64,000 nt of DNA from Gracilaria domingensis. Taxonomy: Eukaryota; Rhodophyta; Florideophyceae; Gracilariales; Gracilariaceae. The notes beneath the pieces were generated by a model. The model was not told the DNA's origin and did no database searches. It was given only the letters and a program-made list of their open reading frames with translations. A program made the translations under genes and the position numbers. Below, piece after piece: positions 30,621-41,270 of the stretch. The DNA lies in the NCBI GenBank assembly GCA_022539475.1, contig VCMS01000050.1:1-64000 (forward strand), written 5' to 3'. Every line of letters begins with the position of its first letter. Position 1 is the first letter of the stretch.

Positions 30621-30660
30621 GATTATTGGTCAACACAGCAACCCGCAGGCGATGTAGTGT

Positions 30661-31499
30661 GGTTTTTTATATTCCTGTTTGCGTAAGAATGGGGCTGATG
30701 CGCGCCTGCTTTCAAAGCAAAATTCAAAGCATGGTTTCTTTGATGCTCCCGACATCTGTCGCGTTCAACTCGACGCTTTTGTAGGGCGGATTGTCGCCGC
30801 ATAGACAGCCGGATGAGATGGAGCTGGGAGTTGGAGTTTCCCATTTATGCTGGATGAGTGTCCAGTTTTTGTTTCGGACGACAAGGAGTTTTGGTTCCTT
30901 GCGTAGCTCGTGAGCAATCGCTACGTAGTACTGAATGACCATCGATGATGGTTTATTGTCAATGATTGTTGCGGTTAGAAAAGAAGCGAAGGGTTTACAC
31001 AAGCGCGATGATTTTCACCATTGTTATCTTATGAATTGTGGCACGTACTCTGAACCAGCTTTCAACTCTGGGTGTCAAGAAGTTGATATGGATTTCAGAC
31101 CAAATAAACCCCTTATTCCAAATTGCGCCGATCTGAGGTGTAGTTCAATAGAGAGAAGAACTAAACATGATTGCTCCCCCTTCTATTCCTGAGCAGTGTT
31201 ACTCTATTGGAATAAATATATAGACGCCCTATAAAGACTTCTCAGATCGAATGAATGGAACAACTGTTGACTGCCTTTCGAAAAATATGGCACTCAAAGA
31301 GGGCTTAGAGTGCTTTGAATGTAATTTGAATGCCATTCAAACCGTTCTCGTCGCTGGCTCTTTGTATCAATTGAATGCATTTGAATGATTCTGTAGCGTT
31401 CCACTCAAAACATTCAATAAATTGAATGTTTTTTAGTGGCAGTCTAGCACAGTCTCGAGATTCCTCTAATGTGCTTTTTTCACGATGCAAAAAGCGGAT
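30661..31499. other. No firm gene; AT-rich inverted-repeat block at right end
   Basis: A minus frame at 30724-31002 has no recognisable motif. From about 31300 the sequence is packed with CATTCAAATG-type words: TTTGAATG/CATTCAAA at 31325-31341 and a near-perfect 18-bp inverted repeat CCACT...ATTCAAT / ATTGAATG...AGTGG at 31401-31439. This may be part of a small non-autonomous transposon. Confidence 0.45.
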
Positions 31500-31973
31500 T
31501 TAGGGCATCTCCACGAAAGCCACGCTATACCGATAAAGCGCTATAATGCCCTGCAACGCCGCTAATATTTATTGCCTTCCAGCAAAACGGCTTACGGGCA
31601 TAGCGCGAAAGAGGAGGTCTTCTCCACCGGTGTCTTTGCGTGGACGAAGAAACTCCTACTAATCAGCGCCACAGCTTTCAAAATGAACACCGGATATGAT
31701 GAAAATACCCTGCCATTTTCTAGCATATTCGCATCTTCTACTACACTTCTCGTGACTACGCTTGCTCTTCAAAGCACAATACAAAGTCGAATTCATACAA
31801 AGCACAAACATGGCGGTCCTGAACCCGTAAAGGCTCCAAACCATGATAGTGGCCGCCACATTGCAGCCTAATATATACAAGACAGCTACCTTAGTCCAAG
31901 GACATACATTAATCCTTTTACTGGTACCGCAGATCCAATTTTCAAGGAAAAGAAATTTGAGCGACGATTTCGC

Positions 31974-33083
31974 ATGCGACGATCTGTTTACGATAAATTG
32001 TATACCCATGTTGTTGAAAGGGACAAATATTTTGGAGAAGGAATAAATTGCTGCGGAAAACAATCTGCAAGCATACATCAGAAAGCTATTGCTGCCTATC
32101 GGCAACTACGTTTAGGAATAGGAGCAGACGCGTTGGTTGAGCTTACACGGTTGTCCGACTCAACACACCATAAATGTCGTAAGCGTTTTGTACATGCAAT
32201 ATGTAAACGATTTGAAACACAGTATTTGCGTAGACCAAACCTCGACAATGTGAAGCTAGTAATGGAAAGACCTGCCAAAATTGGACTTACGGGAGCGCTT
32301 GGCTCCCTAGACTCCTCTGAATGGAAGTTACATTGTGGTTCAGTCGCAGAGCAGCGACGTAATATTGTTAAATCTGCAGCTCCTGAACTTCCACTCGAGA
32401 GTCCTGGTGACGATCGCCTTTGGATATGGCATTTAAAGTTTGGGTTTCTAGATGCTATGAACGATCTAAATATCCTAAATTGTTCACCGCTGTCTAATAA
32501 TGTACGCACTGGAAAATGGCCCCCGTACCAGTCGAACTATAAAGTAGGTGGTCATGTGATTGGTTGGTTTTATTGGGTTGTTGACGGAATATATCCTTCC
32601 TTCCGGATCTTTTTGAAAACGTTCTCATATCTAGCAACAAAGAGAGAAAAGACATTTGCGAAAGCTCAATAAGCTTTTCGAAAAGCTGTGGAACGAGTAT
32701 ACGCTGTTTCGTTCAGTCGGTGGAATATTTTGGCGCATACTTCGCGGTTGTGGTACTGAGAAGATATGCAGTACATTGTACGGGCTTGTGCAACACTGCA
32801 CAACATGATAATTGAGACACGAGACAGTGAAGGAGAGATGGGTACAGTTAATATTGTCAGCATTGACCCTGATTCTGCAGTAGTTCCCGTGCGGTCTACC
32901 ACGGTTCACACTGATACATATGCAAAGGCAGACTTTTGCCGTGAAAATGTGGACACTATTGAGAACTACGGCGACCATGAATATCTACGAAACGCTTTAG
33001 TGGAAGCGATTTGGAGTGGAGCTGGACGGGGAGGACTGGATGAATACCTAGAGGATGAGGGTTGTTGTGTTGATGGCGATTAA
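31974..33083 (+). pseudogene. Harbinger transposase (Plant_tran family), broken
   Basis: 31974-32672 is open for 232 codons and matches the plant-transposon family: KAIAAYRQLRLGIGADALVE, ETQYLRRPNLDNVKLVM, GALGSLDSSEW (first catalytic D), GFLDAMNDLNIL (second D) and WVVDGIYPSF. A TAA at 32670 stops the frame; the part after it has AFRKAVERVYAVSFSRWNIL (E region). A TGA follows in that frame near 32757, and the frame from 32766 gives RACATLHNMIIETRDSEGE, the usual end, then an acidic tail to 33083. At least two stops therefore break it. Confidence 0.85.
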
Positions 33084-33985
33084 GCACTCTCCTCGACTGA
33101 GAAATCTTCCTTGTGCTCGCTGTTGTCCTCTCCATGTCCTTCCTGAAGAAGTTTCCGAAGCCTTTTCCTTTTTAGAGCTTTCCTGTACTTCACGCTGTCT
33201 TCGTCGTCCTCGTTAAACAACACACGAACTGCCTCGAGTTCATCTGCTTCTTTTCGAAGCTCGTAGTGTCTGTCCGATTGCTCTTTATTTATATTTGCCC
33301 GCGAGTTGGCTGCTTGAATTGAAGCGCTACTAGGTTCCGGAAAACCTTTCGTCCATGATTCCAAAGCGTACTGCAAACCCCCTTCGTCCTTCTCGGCTTC
33401 TTTCTTTGCTTTCTTTGCCATTTTTGCTGTTTTTAATCCCATTGGTCTCTTTCTTGCGACTACTTGTGCGGGAGACCGCTCATGTTTATCGATTAAAACT
33501 GCTTCTGCATCATCGTCGGCATCACGAGGTCCACCCACAGCTCTCTCGCCAGCCTCCTCATCAGCCCCAGCACAAGCCCTAACACAAGCCCCTTCTTTTC
33601 CATCAGTTAAATTCCCTTCTCTACCGAAATCTTCTTGTGGAATTGGGTCAAGTTTCTGGGTTTCTTTTTTCAACCATTCGAATGTTTTTGGAAAGGGAAA
33701 TTCCTTCCCGATTACATAGTTTGGGTTCCTCAAGACGTTATAAAAATGTGAAACTTTGATCACATTATTGTACACAACAACCGCGCATCGCATCTTGTCA
33801 GCGTCGGTAGGATTTCCAGTAAATTTATGACCCTCGACCAGTCGCAAACAACCTCGTAACTTTGAACCAACTGCTATGCCCTTCTGCCCTTGCTCCGCGA
33901 CGCTGCGTCCGGATCTATTCTGCCACACATCCATTTTTTGCCTGTTTTTCAGTTCAGGATAAGTCACAATCAGTACCCGCAACAC
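33080..33985 (-). CDS. Harbinger ORF1-like protein (Myb/SANT relative)
   Basis: 301 codons, stop overlapping the end of the convergent transposase. The segment LRGCLRLVEG...TGNPTDADKMRCAVVVYNN with FYNVLRNPNY corresponds to the second half of the Myb/SANT-like domain of Harbinger ORF1 proteins. The RPMGLKTAKMAKKAKKEAEK motif and an acidic coiled-coil tail are also typical. The first half of the DNA-binding domain seems missing, so the frame is N-terminally shortened or starts in lost sequence. ORF1 normally binds the element ends and brings the transposase to the nucleus. Confidence 0.65.
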   Translation of the reverse strand: MLRVLIVTYPELKNRQKMDVWQNRSGRSVAEQGQKGIAVGSKLRGCLRLVEGHKFTGNPTDADKMRCAVVVYNNVIKVSHFYNVLRNPNYVIGKEFPFPKTFEWLKKETQKLDPIPQEDFGREGNLTDGKEGACVRACAGADEEAGERAVGGPRDADDDAEAVLIDKHERSPAQVVARKRPMGLKTAKMAKKAKKEAEKDEGGLQYALESWTKGFPEPSSASIQAANSRANINKEQSDRHYELRKEADELEAVRVLFNEDDEDSVKYRKALKRKRLRKLLQEGHGEDNSEHKEDFSVEESA

Positions 33986-34965
33986 TCGGTCAAACTCACG
34001 TTTCTATTGCGAGTGCCAGTGCACTCGTTTCTGCTTTAAACCATTGATGGATGCATCAGGTAACCTTACGGTGGCCATCACAGCACCCAGTGTATCCAAT
34101 CACGCCACTGAGGTTGCTCTCCACGACTAGATTTTGCATCTGATTGCTGTCCCAATCTCTCCTTGCAAGTCACAGCAGCAGGAAGTTGATCTGTTCTTGA
34201 TTGACGCGCTGAATGCAGAGAAGAAATGACAAATTCCTCCTGCGTGTGTTCTTGAGATACTTGCGCCGGAATTGAACCACTTCCAGCCGACCCGCTCGGT
34301 CTTAATGCCACCACAATACCGTCAATCTTGCCCTCCACTGGCTGCAAAAACCCCACAGACAGCAGATTGTTCCCTTTTCTCGATCGATGCCTGCCTTTTA
34401 AGGCATAAAGTGGCTGTAATGGTGTCAAAGGTCAGAGTGTAAGAGCAAGACTGAAGTGAAACAAAAGGTTTTTTTTTGTACGGAGCGGAGCAAGGCGCAC
34501 GCAACTTCGTGTAGGATAAAGAGCAGCAGTGCGATTCGTTGCGCTGTAAGTGGCGTAGAATGCTGTCTTTGGTGAGGTGTAGTGGAGGCAGTATGTCAAA
34601 TGAGTCACGACAAAGAAGGCACCAAAAGCGGATGTGTGGTCGAAAAAGAGAGCACCAAGAGGATACCGTGACAGAATTGGCGCAGTAGCAACAAATAGAA
34701 CGGGGGAGGGGCTGTGGCCTCCATTGCGCCGGGGTGTGGAAAACTGCGGAATTCAGGCAGCGACATACATTGAATTGGGTTGGTGTGTAGTATGGCTGGA
34801 GGTTTGTGACCGTCGCGCTGATGCGTCAGGGTTGAGCAAAAGGAATTGGAGAAGAACTAGAAGACGAGGGCGTGAACCACAGCGACGCCCCGCGGTGAAG
34901 CCAGATCGTCTGTGGGGCGAGTGGCGGAGTTGAAGATGTTGAGAAGGTAAGCCTTAGCAGTACAG
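33986..34965. other. No gene seen
   Basis: Short overlapping frames only. The stretch may hold the right end of the Harbinger element. A T-run (TTTTTTTTT near 34471) and purine-rich parts occur, with no terminal repeat recognised. Confidence 0.35.
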
Positions 34966-34989
34966 GTGCGAAAGAGAAGACAAACGCAA

Positions 34990-35888
34990 CTCGTTACCAG
35001 AATCCACCGTTATCAGTTATTCCGGCCTTACGGGATCTCAACACCTGCACGCCGTCCGAGGTATGTGAGAAAGGGAAACGGTTTCCTGAAATTAAAGCTC
35101 GAGGAAAAGGCTCTTCGGCTCGTTCCAAACGAAAAGCAGAAAGCCCTGCAAAGAGTAGAACCATTTTTGCGAAAATGAGTCGCACATCGAAATCGGCGGC
35201 TATAGATTTGATCGAGGCAGATGATGTGGTCTCGAAATGGAAACCTGCGAAACAGAAGCCTTTTTCTCTTTCTGAATTTCCGCGGTTGATGCTGCTAATT
35301 CGCGATGATCCAGAATGCTCTCCCGCCTATTCAGGTCATCCCGGATAATATCAAAGCGATCTGATCTGGATAAGAAGAAGAAGCCGGTAGATGAATGGGT
35401 GAAGTGTAATTGAGAAAAAGTATAACGATCTACTTTTGCGTCCACGCAAGGCGTTAGAGTACCTATTTGATGAACCAAACACTCTAGAAGATCCGCGTAG
35501 TAACCTTCGACCTGGTGCGTACTTGCGTTTGGTCAAGAACGGTGTTCGAACACTTCCGTAGCTACCTTTTGCCAACTTCCGACAAAGTGATCAGAACAAT
35601 CCAAACTTGAAAGAGTTCATGGAAACGGACAAGAGCAAGAGATGCTACACTCTCACTGAGCGTGACAGGAAAAGAGTCCTTGTGGGTGCGGTTGTTTTTG
35701 GTTTGGGGACTAAATACGAAGATGTAGAGATTCTGAATGCGGAGGCGAGTACCATTAATTACTCTGGAAGCTTTGGGCACGAAGATGGAGCTGGGATGTT
35801 TAACATGGAGTCGCAAGGAGGAGTATCTGGTACGAAGGCCACGTCGAGAAAGAGCTCATTAGCGGATTTTCAGGAGGCTGCCCTGTAA
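34990..35888 (+). pseudogene. Unrecognised gene, broken
   Basis: Coding-like protein moves between frames: a basic part with SARSKRKAESPAKSRT and DVVSKWKPAKQKPFSLSEF (about 35.1-35.3 kb), then RKALEYLFDEPNTLEDPRS and AYLRLVKNGVRTLP, a TAG near 35561, then FANFRQSDQNNPNLKEFME and LTERDRKRVLVGAVVFGLG to the stop at 35888. The order suggests one gene of at least 280 codons with about three lesions. It may be a DNA-binding accessory gene of a transposon. No family recognised. Confidence 0.4.
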
Positions 35889-36283
35889 GAAAAATTTTCA
35901 AAATTGTGAACGTAACATGAAGGCAATCGGATGTTCTAGACCCTCACATTACATTCATTAAGCATTCCGCGCGACCTCCATTTTGGCACGGTGCATATTA
36001 AATTATCAATTTTTTCAAATATGTGAATGTCATATGAGGCTGTGCTGAGGTTGTTCTCTTTGCATGATAGGCTGTTCTGAGTGTGTTATGACACTTGCAC
36101 TCTCCTTTCCCACTCCTCTTACGCTCACAGTACACTCCGTTTTGGCACCCTAGATGAGGTCATAGGAGGCGATTTTAATCCTCCATTCCACCACATAGTG
36201 CTCTCTTATTTTTGAAAAACCATCCAATTTACATCCGCGCCTGATCCGCAAGCCGCAAAAAAAATTGTTATAGGGCTGAGATG
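35889..36283. other. AT-rich gap left of the solo LTR
   Basis: No coding frame. Contains A/T runs and two ATGTCATATGAGG / GTAACATGAAGG-like words. Nothing else is recognised. Confidence 0.3.
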
Positions 36284-37146
36284 AAGTTTGTGGTGCAAAC
36301 CCGCGTGCGGGAAAACAACAGCCGGGTCGCGGAAAAGCACCGACAGGGTTTTCAAGCCCTGCCCCCTATATGGGTACGGACAGTGGTAGAACCCTCCGAT
36401 AGGGTTGACACGAGCGGGGTGTAAATCCGAGCAGCCTCGTCCAGGGCGTGCAGTCGGAGGTAAGGGTGGGTAGAATCGGCGTAGGACCCGGATGATTCTG
36501 GCGAGCCACAGCGAGTGAAGATACCCAGGCTAACGGTGTTGGGCAAAACGGAAAACAAATGAGCCGCGCAGCAGTGCACTGACTGGCGAGATCGGGAAAT
36601 ATTCCCAGACAATGTGGGCCAAACCTGTATAACAGGGCAGGGTGACAAGAGCCGTATGACGGAAATAATAAGGGTAAAGCAATAGAAAAGATGCCGTAAC
36701 GACGGTCTAAGACTCCTCAGTGGCAGAGGTCGGATGACTAGCCTGGGGTTGCGAAGGTTTGCCAGGTTAGGGACGAAGACCGTTCGCAAGCGGTAAGAAA
36801 GTCAGAGCCAGAAGCCTCCTTGAGGTTTACTTCCCGTACAGTGGCGGCAAGTGCCCCTACCCATATAGAGCATTTGAAAATATCAACTAAAATATCTACC
36901 TATCCGGCGCTGCCGGCCAACATTCTACACGTGTACGACAGTTGCAGGCTTGCTACGGCTCACCCCTCATCGGACCACCTCAGGCACACGTGTGCAGAAA
37001 CACTACCCTTCCTAGGCATACCTCAAAACAGGGCCATTGCCACAGTAGCCTATCATAACATGAGGTGTCGAAGCCGGTAACGGATCAACGAACTATGAAA
37101 AGCACCTCAGTGCATCCCTCTCAAGGTCGTTTTGCTCTGCAAAGTT
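36284..37146 (-). mobile_element. Older solo LTR of the chromovirus family, AAGTT duplication
   Basis: The LTR occupies 36289-37141 (853 bp), with AAGTT at 36284-36288 and 37142-37146 as target duplication. On the minus strand it starts TGCAGAGCAAAA and ends with GCACCACA, like the other copies. By eye it differs from them at something like 12-20% of positions, so it is clearly older. No internal sequence is left. Same orientation as the nested solo LTR. Confidence 0.92.
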
Positions 37147-37386
37147 TCTTGACTCGGCAAACAGCTACTTCGTGACAGAAGAAAAAGAGAGCAAGAGGGA
37201 CGAAGAGATTGAGGAACAGAAGTTCAAAAATGCGAGAACGTCTTCGAAGTTGACTGGAATTGGGAACAGAAGAAAATTGCTGGATGAGCTCGCGGTATCG
37301 AAGGCAAAATTTGAGGAAGAAGTCGCAAAAGAGAAGTGAGAGCAACAGGTTCTTCTGATCAAACAGGCTCTCAAGGATTGTGCTTG
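37142..37386 (+). pseudogene. Coiled-coil gene tail beside the solo LTR
   Basis: Right of the LTR the + strand reads as a charged helical protein: FLDSANSYFVTEEKESKRDE, then GIGNRRKLLDELAVSKAKFEEEVAKEK, a TGA near 37338, then QQVLLIKQALKDCA and a stop. The frame is open from the LTR border, so the LTR probably landed in this coding region. It may be the end of the broken gene at 35 kb or a different one. Confidence 0.4.
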
Positions 37387-39049
37387 ATGGTGCATTGAGG
37401 TATTTTATGTATTGTTGGAGGCTAGCTACCGGCAATGCTTCTGCGAGAAGCGGCATCTTTGGGTCGGAGCAGGTGAAAAGCGACAAGCTTCTTTTTCGCT
37501 TGTTCTGCCAAAAGAATGGGGGTCTGGTGAAGCATGGCTTGTCAGAACGTCTTGAACGGCGAATAGATAGTGGTTCGTGCTTGGCGTCTTTTCGTGACTT
37601 GGCCCTTAGCAGATAACCTGAGAAAGAGATGCTTTGAACGAACAAGAGATGAACATCTGTAACAAAGTGCTGGAGAAGGCAAGGGCAGCTACAGGCTTGT
37701 GCTTTGCAGAAAATGTAGCTCAGTTACCAGGGGTATGCGGTACACAGTAGATAGCAAAGGTGCAGTTTGCAACGATGTTGTGTTAGTGAAGCGTTGAGGT
37801 GGCGGTGTATTTGCGGTAAACCTTACTTGTCTGCTTGGGATCTTTGGTGCACATCACGGTTTGTCGATCGTCCATGTCGCCACCGCACGCGAGGAAAAGG
37901 CGGAAGGTAGGGGTACGCATCGTTCTGGAGATGAGAGCCTGTGATCACTCGCAGCGAGGCTGGACGCCGCGCATGACGCCGCTCTGCACAATTGCGATTG
38001 ATCGGGCTCACTCGTCATGATACCGAGAAGCACCGGCGAGTCTTAACGTCTTCGGTAGCTCTCCTTTGTCATCTTTGGAAGGAAAAGAACTCTCTTCATG
38101 CAAGGGGTTTTGCTTGGCTCCTAGCCAAAGAGTTGAGTCGAGATGTCCCTAAACTCAATCGCATACGCGCTCGGCCCGCCGAAAAGAGAGAGACTCGGGA
38201 AGTCGCTAAAATCGGCCAACGGATTGGCCCGCTTGCCGATCGTCATTACGAAAGCTGGGTCGATATGTCGGTAAAATCTTTTGCCGGAAAATTTTCGTAC
38301 TATAGCTGCGCGCAAGCAGCAGGGGACGAACTCATTAACGGAAGAAGATCGTAGCACAGTTTCGCACACTTTTCCTTCACACTGAAAGGGCTCTTATCGC
38401 ATACCTCCTTGGGATGGTGAGGATTCCGGGGTTTGGAAGTTTTGTGCTAGGGTTGGAAACTGTTGGGAAGCTACGAGCTAGTTGTTTCGGTCTAGCATCG
38501 CCGACGAAATGAGGGTTGGACTCTGTCGGAGGGAATGCTGCCATGGTCTGTTGGCGGCATGACGTGGTGCGTGCAAAGCTCCTGGTCGTAGTGTACCCTT
38601 TATCCGAGAATATTTTTGCGTTAACCTCAAGCGGAAGAATGAAGAGGTATCTCTATAGGAGGCAGAGATGAGCCGACAGAGTCATTGGAGACGAAGAACT
38701 CGCGCAGTCCGGGAACACACACTTTTTGCGAGCTGCGAGCTAACGATTTGATTTCGTAGACTCATTGCATACGAAGGTATTAGATGGCCGTGTCCGCAAC
38801 ACGACTAAAGATCTGTAGTCGGTGTCTACAAGCCACTGAACATTTTCCGAAAACGCGCTAGCCGCCGCAAAAACCGAATGCCATGGCATTTGTTTGACCG
38901 CATGCAATCGACCGTTTCTACAAGTGTGGGCTTGAACTGGTTATGTGTCGTAGATATAAGTGTGCACAAAATTACTCTGAGGAGTGAGGAGAGATACCTT
39001 GGTCGTCCTCGGCACTGAAATGGAGACTATATTGCGGTTGTTCCCAGAG
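37387..39049. other. Stretch without firm genes
   Basis: One + frame (37992-38354, 120 codons) is moderately convincing: basic and helical, with LAKELSRDVPKLNRIRARP and VDMSVKSFAGKFSYYSCAQ. I cannot name it, and a minus frame overlaps it. The rest has only short frames. Confidence 0.3.
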
Positions 39050-39440
39050 AAGCACTTTGTTATCCACTTCATATTCCTTAGATATGCTTTGGATATCAGA
39101 GTGATTTCTTGAATATCCATCTGATTTTCGAAGTTGGATATACGGCCGATTTACATTGAATACACTACCATACTCATAATATCCATACCGATGATATTCG
39201 TCTGATTTCTGGATGTCCGAATGATGTCCGAGCAATTCCAAGAGAAGCAACTTTGGTTTTCGAAAACATTCGTCATATCTACTGTTATATCCTTCAAAGT
39301 AGTTGATGCATGTCTCAAGGGCATCAAAAGAGAATCATTTCGTACATCATCTGTCATATCTACTAGATGTCACAGGGATATCATCGATATACGTAAGATA
39401 TCCAGATGATATCCGAAAGACATCCGGATTTCAAATCTAA
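39050..39440. repeat. Block dense in GATATCC / GATGATATCC words
   Basis: GATATC, ATATCC, GATGTCC and TGATATCC-like words occur every 15-30 bp in both directions (for example near 39090, 39110, 39180, 39220, 39390, 39405 and 39420). A second block with the same vocabulary lies at 63110-63560. No coding frame. Looks like the core of a degenerate repeat or MITE family. Confidence 0.5.
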
Positions 39441-39572
39441 GAGGTATCATTTGAGCATCTGTATAGTTTTATGGGGTTTGGTGACGAACTACGGATTCAA
39501 AATCTTGTTACCGAACATCAACGCTTTGTAGGTTGCTTCTGCGAGATAGGTGTGTACGCAGTTGAGCGCCAT

Positions 39573-40813
39573 TTAACGTTCTCGATGTCTCATTCCGTCA
39601 CAGTGTGCGTCGGCATACGCATCAGCGCCATTGCAAAGGCGTAACAACGCTTGCGAAGGCTGTTGCGCATGATTTTCAGAGTTGCGTTCAAGCAGCTCAT
39701 CCATTTTGCCTGAGATGGCGAAGGAAGAGATCTCTGTGGTTTGGTACAAATGGCGCACATCTAACAGTTCTAAGCGATATCGAGACATTTTCTTGCCATG
39801 AAATAGATTGCCAATTCGCATGACGCGTGCAACCTGTTCCGTAAGGTTTGCAACCAGCAGAACATTGCGGCCGTTTGGAGAGAACACATAACGAGCCTAG
39901 GCCAATGTACTCTAGTTCCGCAGTCGAATCGTAGCATCAACACGGACGCAAAGGAGCTTGAGAGTTGCACGTCCCTCGCAGCGTCGCAAGATAGATACAT
40001 AAGCGGTGGCGCGAAATGCGGCGAACATCACCCACGCAAGCAAGTAGCCGTCCGGCGACACCCCGCGCCCGCGGCGCCCACGATAGGCGACTCCACAATT
40101 TGCTGCAGCACCTGGGGTACGGCGCGCAGCTCGGTGGAAGCGACGCATTTCAACGTCGGCATCGATAGCAGCGAAAGTGCATACGGGGTGGAAACCGAAA
40201 GCATATCAGAATGGAAGGACAGCATAGGGGGAACATCCAAAGCAGCACGTTTTGTATATAAAAGCTGTGATTTTCTGCCACTGGACGTCCTTCGAGTGCT
40301 GTGCACATCAACCGGTTCTGGGGTGTCCGTGGTGACTGGCTCCTTAGCAAGCACGTGCCGCTATGAACCATGCACCAGTCTCAGCCGATTATCGTACGGC
40401 AACAGGGCGACGATAGAGCCGTCTTGCGAGATTGTGAGCGCTAGGTGAATTTTTTGACTTCGCGACGGCACGTGTCGTAGACATACCTCTGCTGAGTGGG
40501 ACGGGTGGATGGAAAGTTCGACTCGGGTCTCAAACACGAAACGGGCGGTGAGTTGGTGGCGAACTTCGGACGGGCAGTTGGTACGGAAGACGGCGTGACT
40601 GGTCTGCGCCAGCACAAAGCGATCACGCATAGCGACGTGCGACGCTATCTGCATCTGCGATTCAGCGCTGAGTTGCGCGAGCGAAAGAGACGAAGAAGGC
40701 ATGACCGGCGCGCGCAAGCAACGAACGGCGGTGGCGGCCGGCGTTGTCGGGGGAGGGAGAAGGGGGTGGGGCTCCGCAGGGAGGGAGAGGGAGGAAGTCG
40801 GGGAGCGCGCCAC
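39573..40813 (-). pseudogene. F-box-like / beta-propeller-like gene, broken
   Basis: On the minus strand the first frame (150 codons) has a Pro/Ser-rich start, an F-box-like segment (LAQLSAESQMQIASHVAMRD, then FVLAQTSHAVFRTNC) and then a propeller-like strand (LALTISQDGSIVALLPYDN). A TAG at 40361-40363 interrupts; the same frame goes on to 40028. Another frame then carries GVSPDGYLLAWV, and a further one YVFSPNGRNVLLVANLTEQ, both like WD or propeller blades. At least one stop and two frame changes. F-box proteins with propellers are substrate adaptors of SCF ubiquitin ligases; this assignment is tentative. Confidence 0.45.
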
Positions 40814-41270
40814 GGCGGGGACGGCGGAAGCGCGGAGGGCGCTGCGAAGGTGGCGCGAGATAATAGTGGTGACCCCGGTTTTGGTACTTAATCTTGCTGC
40901 TCCAATATCCTGGAAAATATAACGATTACTGGTTGCGAATCAGAGCTCGAAAAGCCCAAGGGAGATACCCAATTTAAAACAATCCCACAATAGCAATTTA
41001 TTGAGATGTGCGCCAATACGCGCAATCTGCGATCACTTCGATTGCAAAGCTTGCAATCGCGCTTTCTGTGTGCATTCCTTTGCAATGGCGCGGCGGAGAT
41101 GCAAAGAACGTGGTGCTTCAATGGCATGCGAGTCCTCAAATAACTAGTTACGGCGGTTCAAGGCTCACTTCCCCATCTTCTCTCGAAGCTCTTGCTTCTT
41201 GGCCCTCGTCATCATGTCTACCGCATCGCGACCGACCTCTCAATCTCACGCTGAACAAAGCGCTCCGTTT
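40814..41270. other. No gene seen
   Basis: GC-rich at the left (G-rich runs near 40730-40860 that continue the promoter side of the F-box-like gene) and AT-richer to the right. The end of the pogo-like element should lie here, but its terminal repeat was not identified. Confidence 0.3.

Larger units (their letters stand above)
31500..33985. mobile_element. PIF/Harbinger element with two convergent genes, degraded
   Basis: Contains a Plant_tran-type transposase (+) and a Myb/SANT-like ORF1 (-), the two-gene set typical for Harbinger. A left border candidate is GGGCATCTCCACGAAAGCC at 31503, preceded by TTA at 31500-31502, the usual TWA target. GGGCATCTCC-type ends are known from plant Harbinger elements. 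No matching right end (GGAGATGCCC) was found before 35 kb, so the right border is unknown and the end given is only that of ORF1. Confidence 0.6.
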
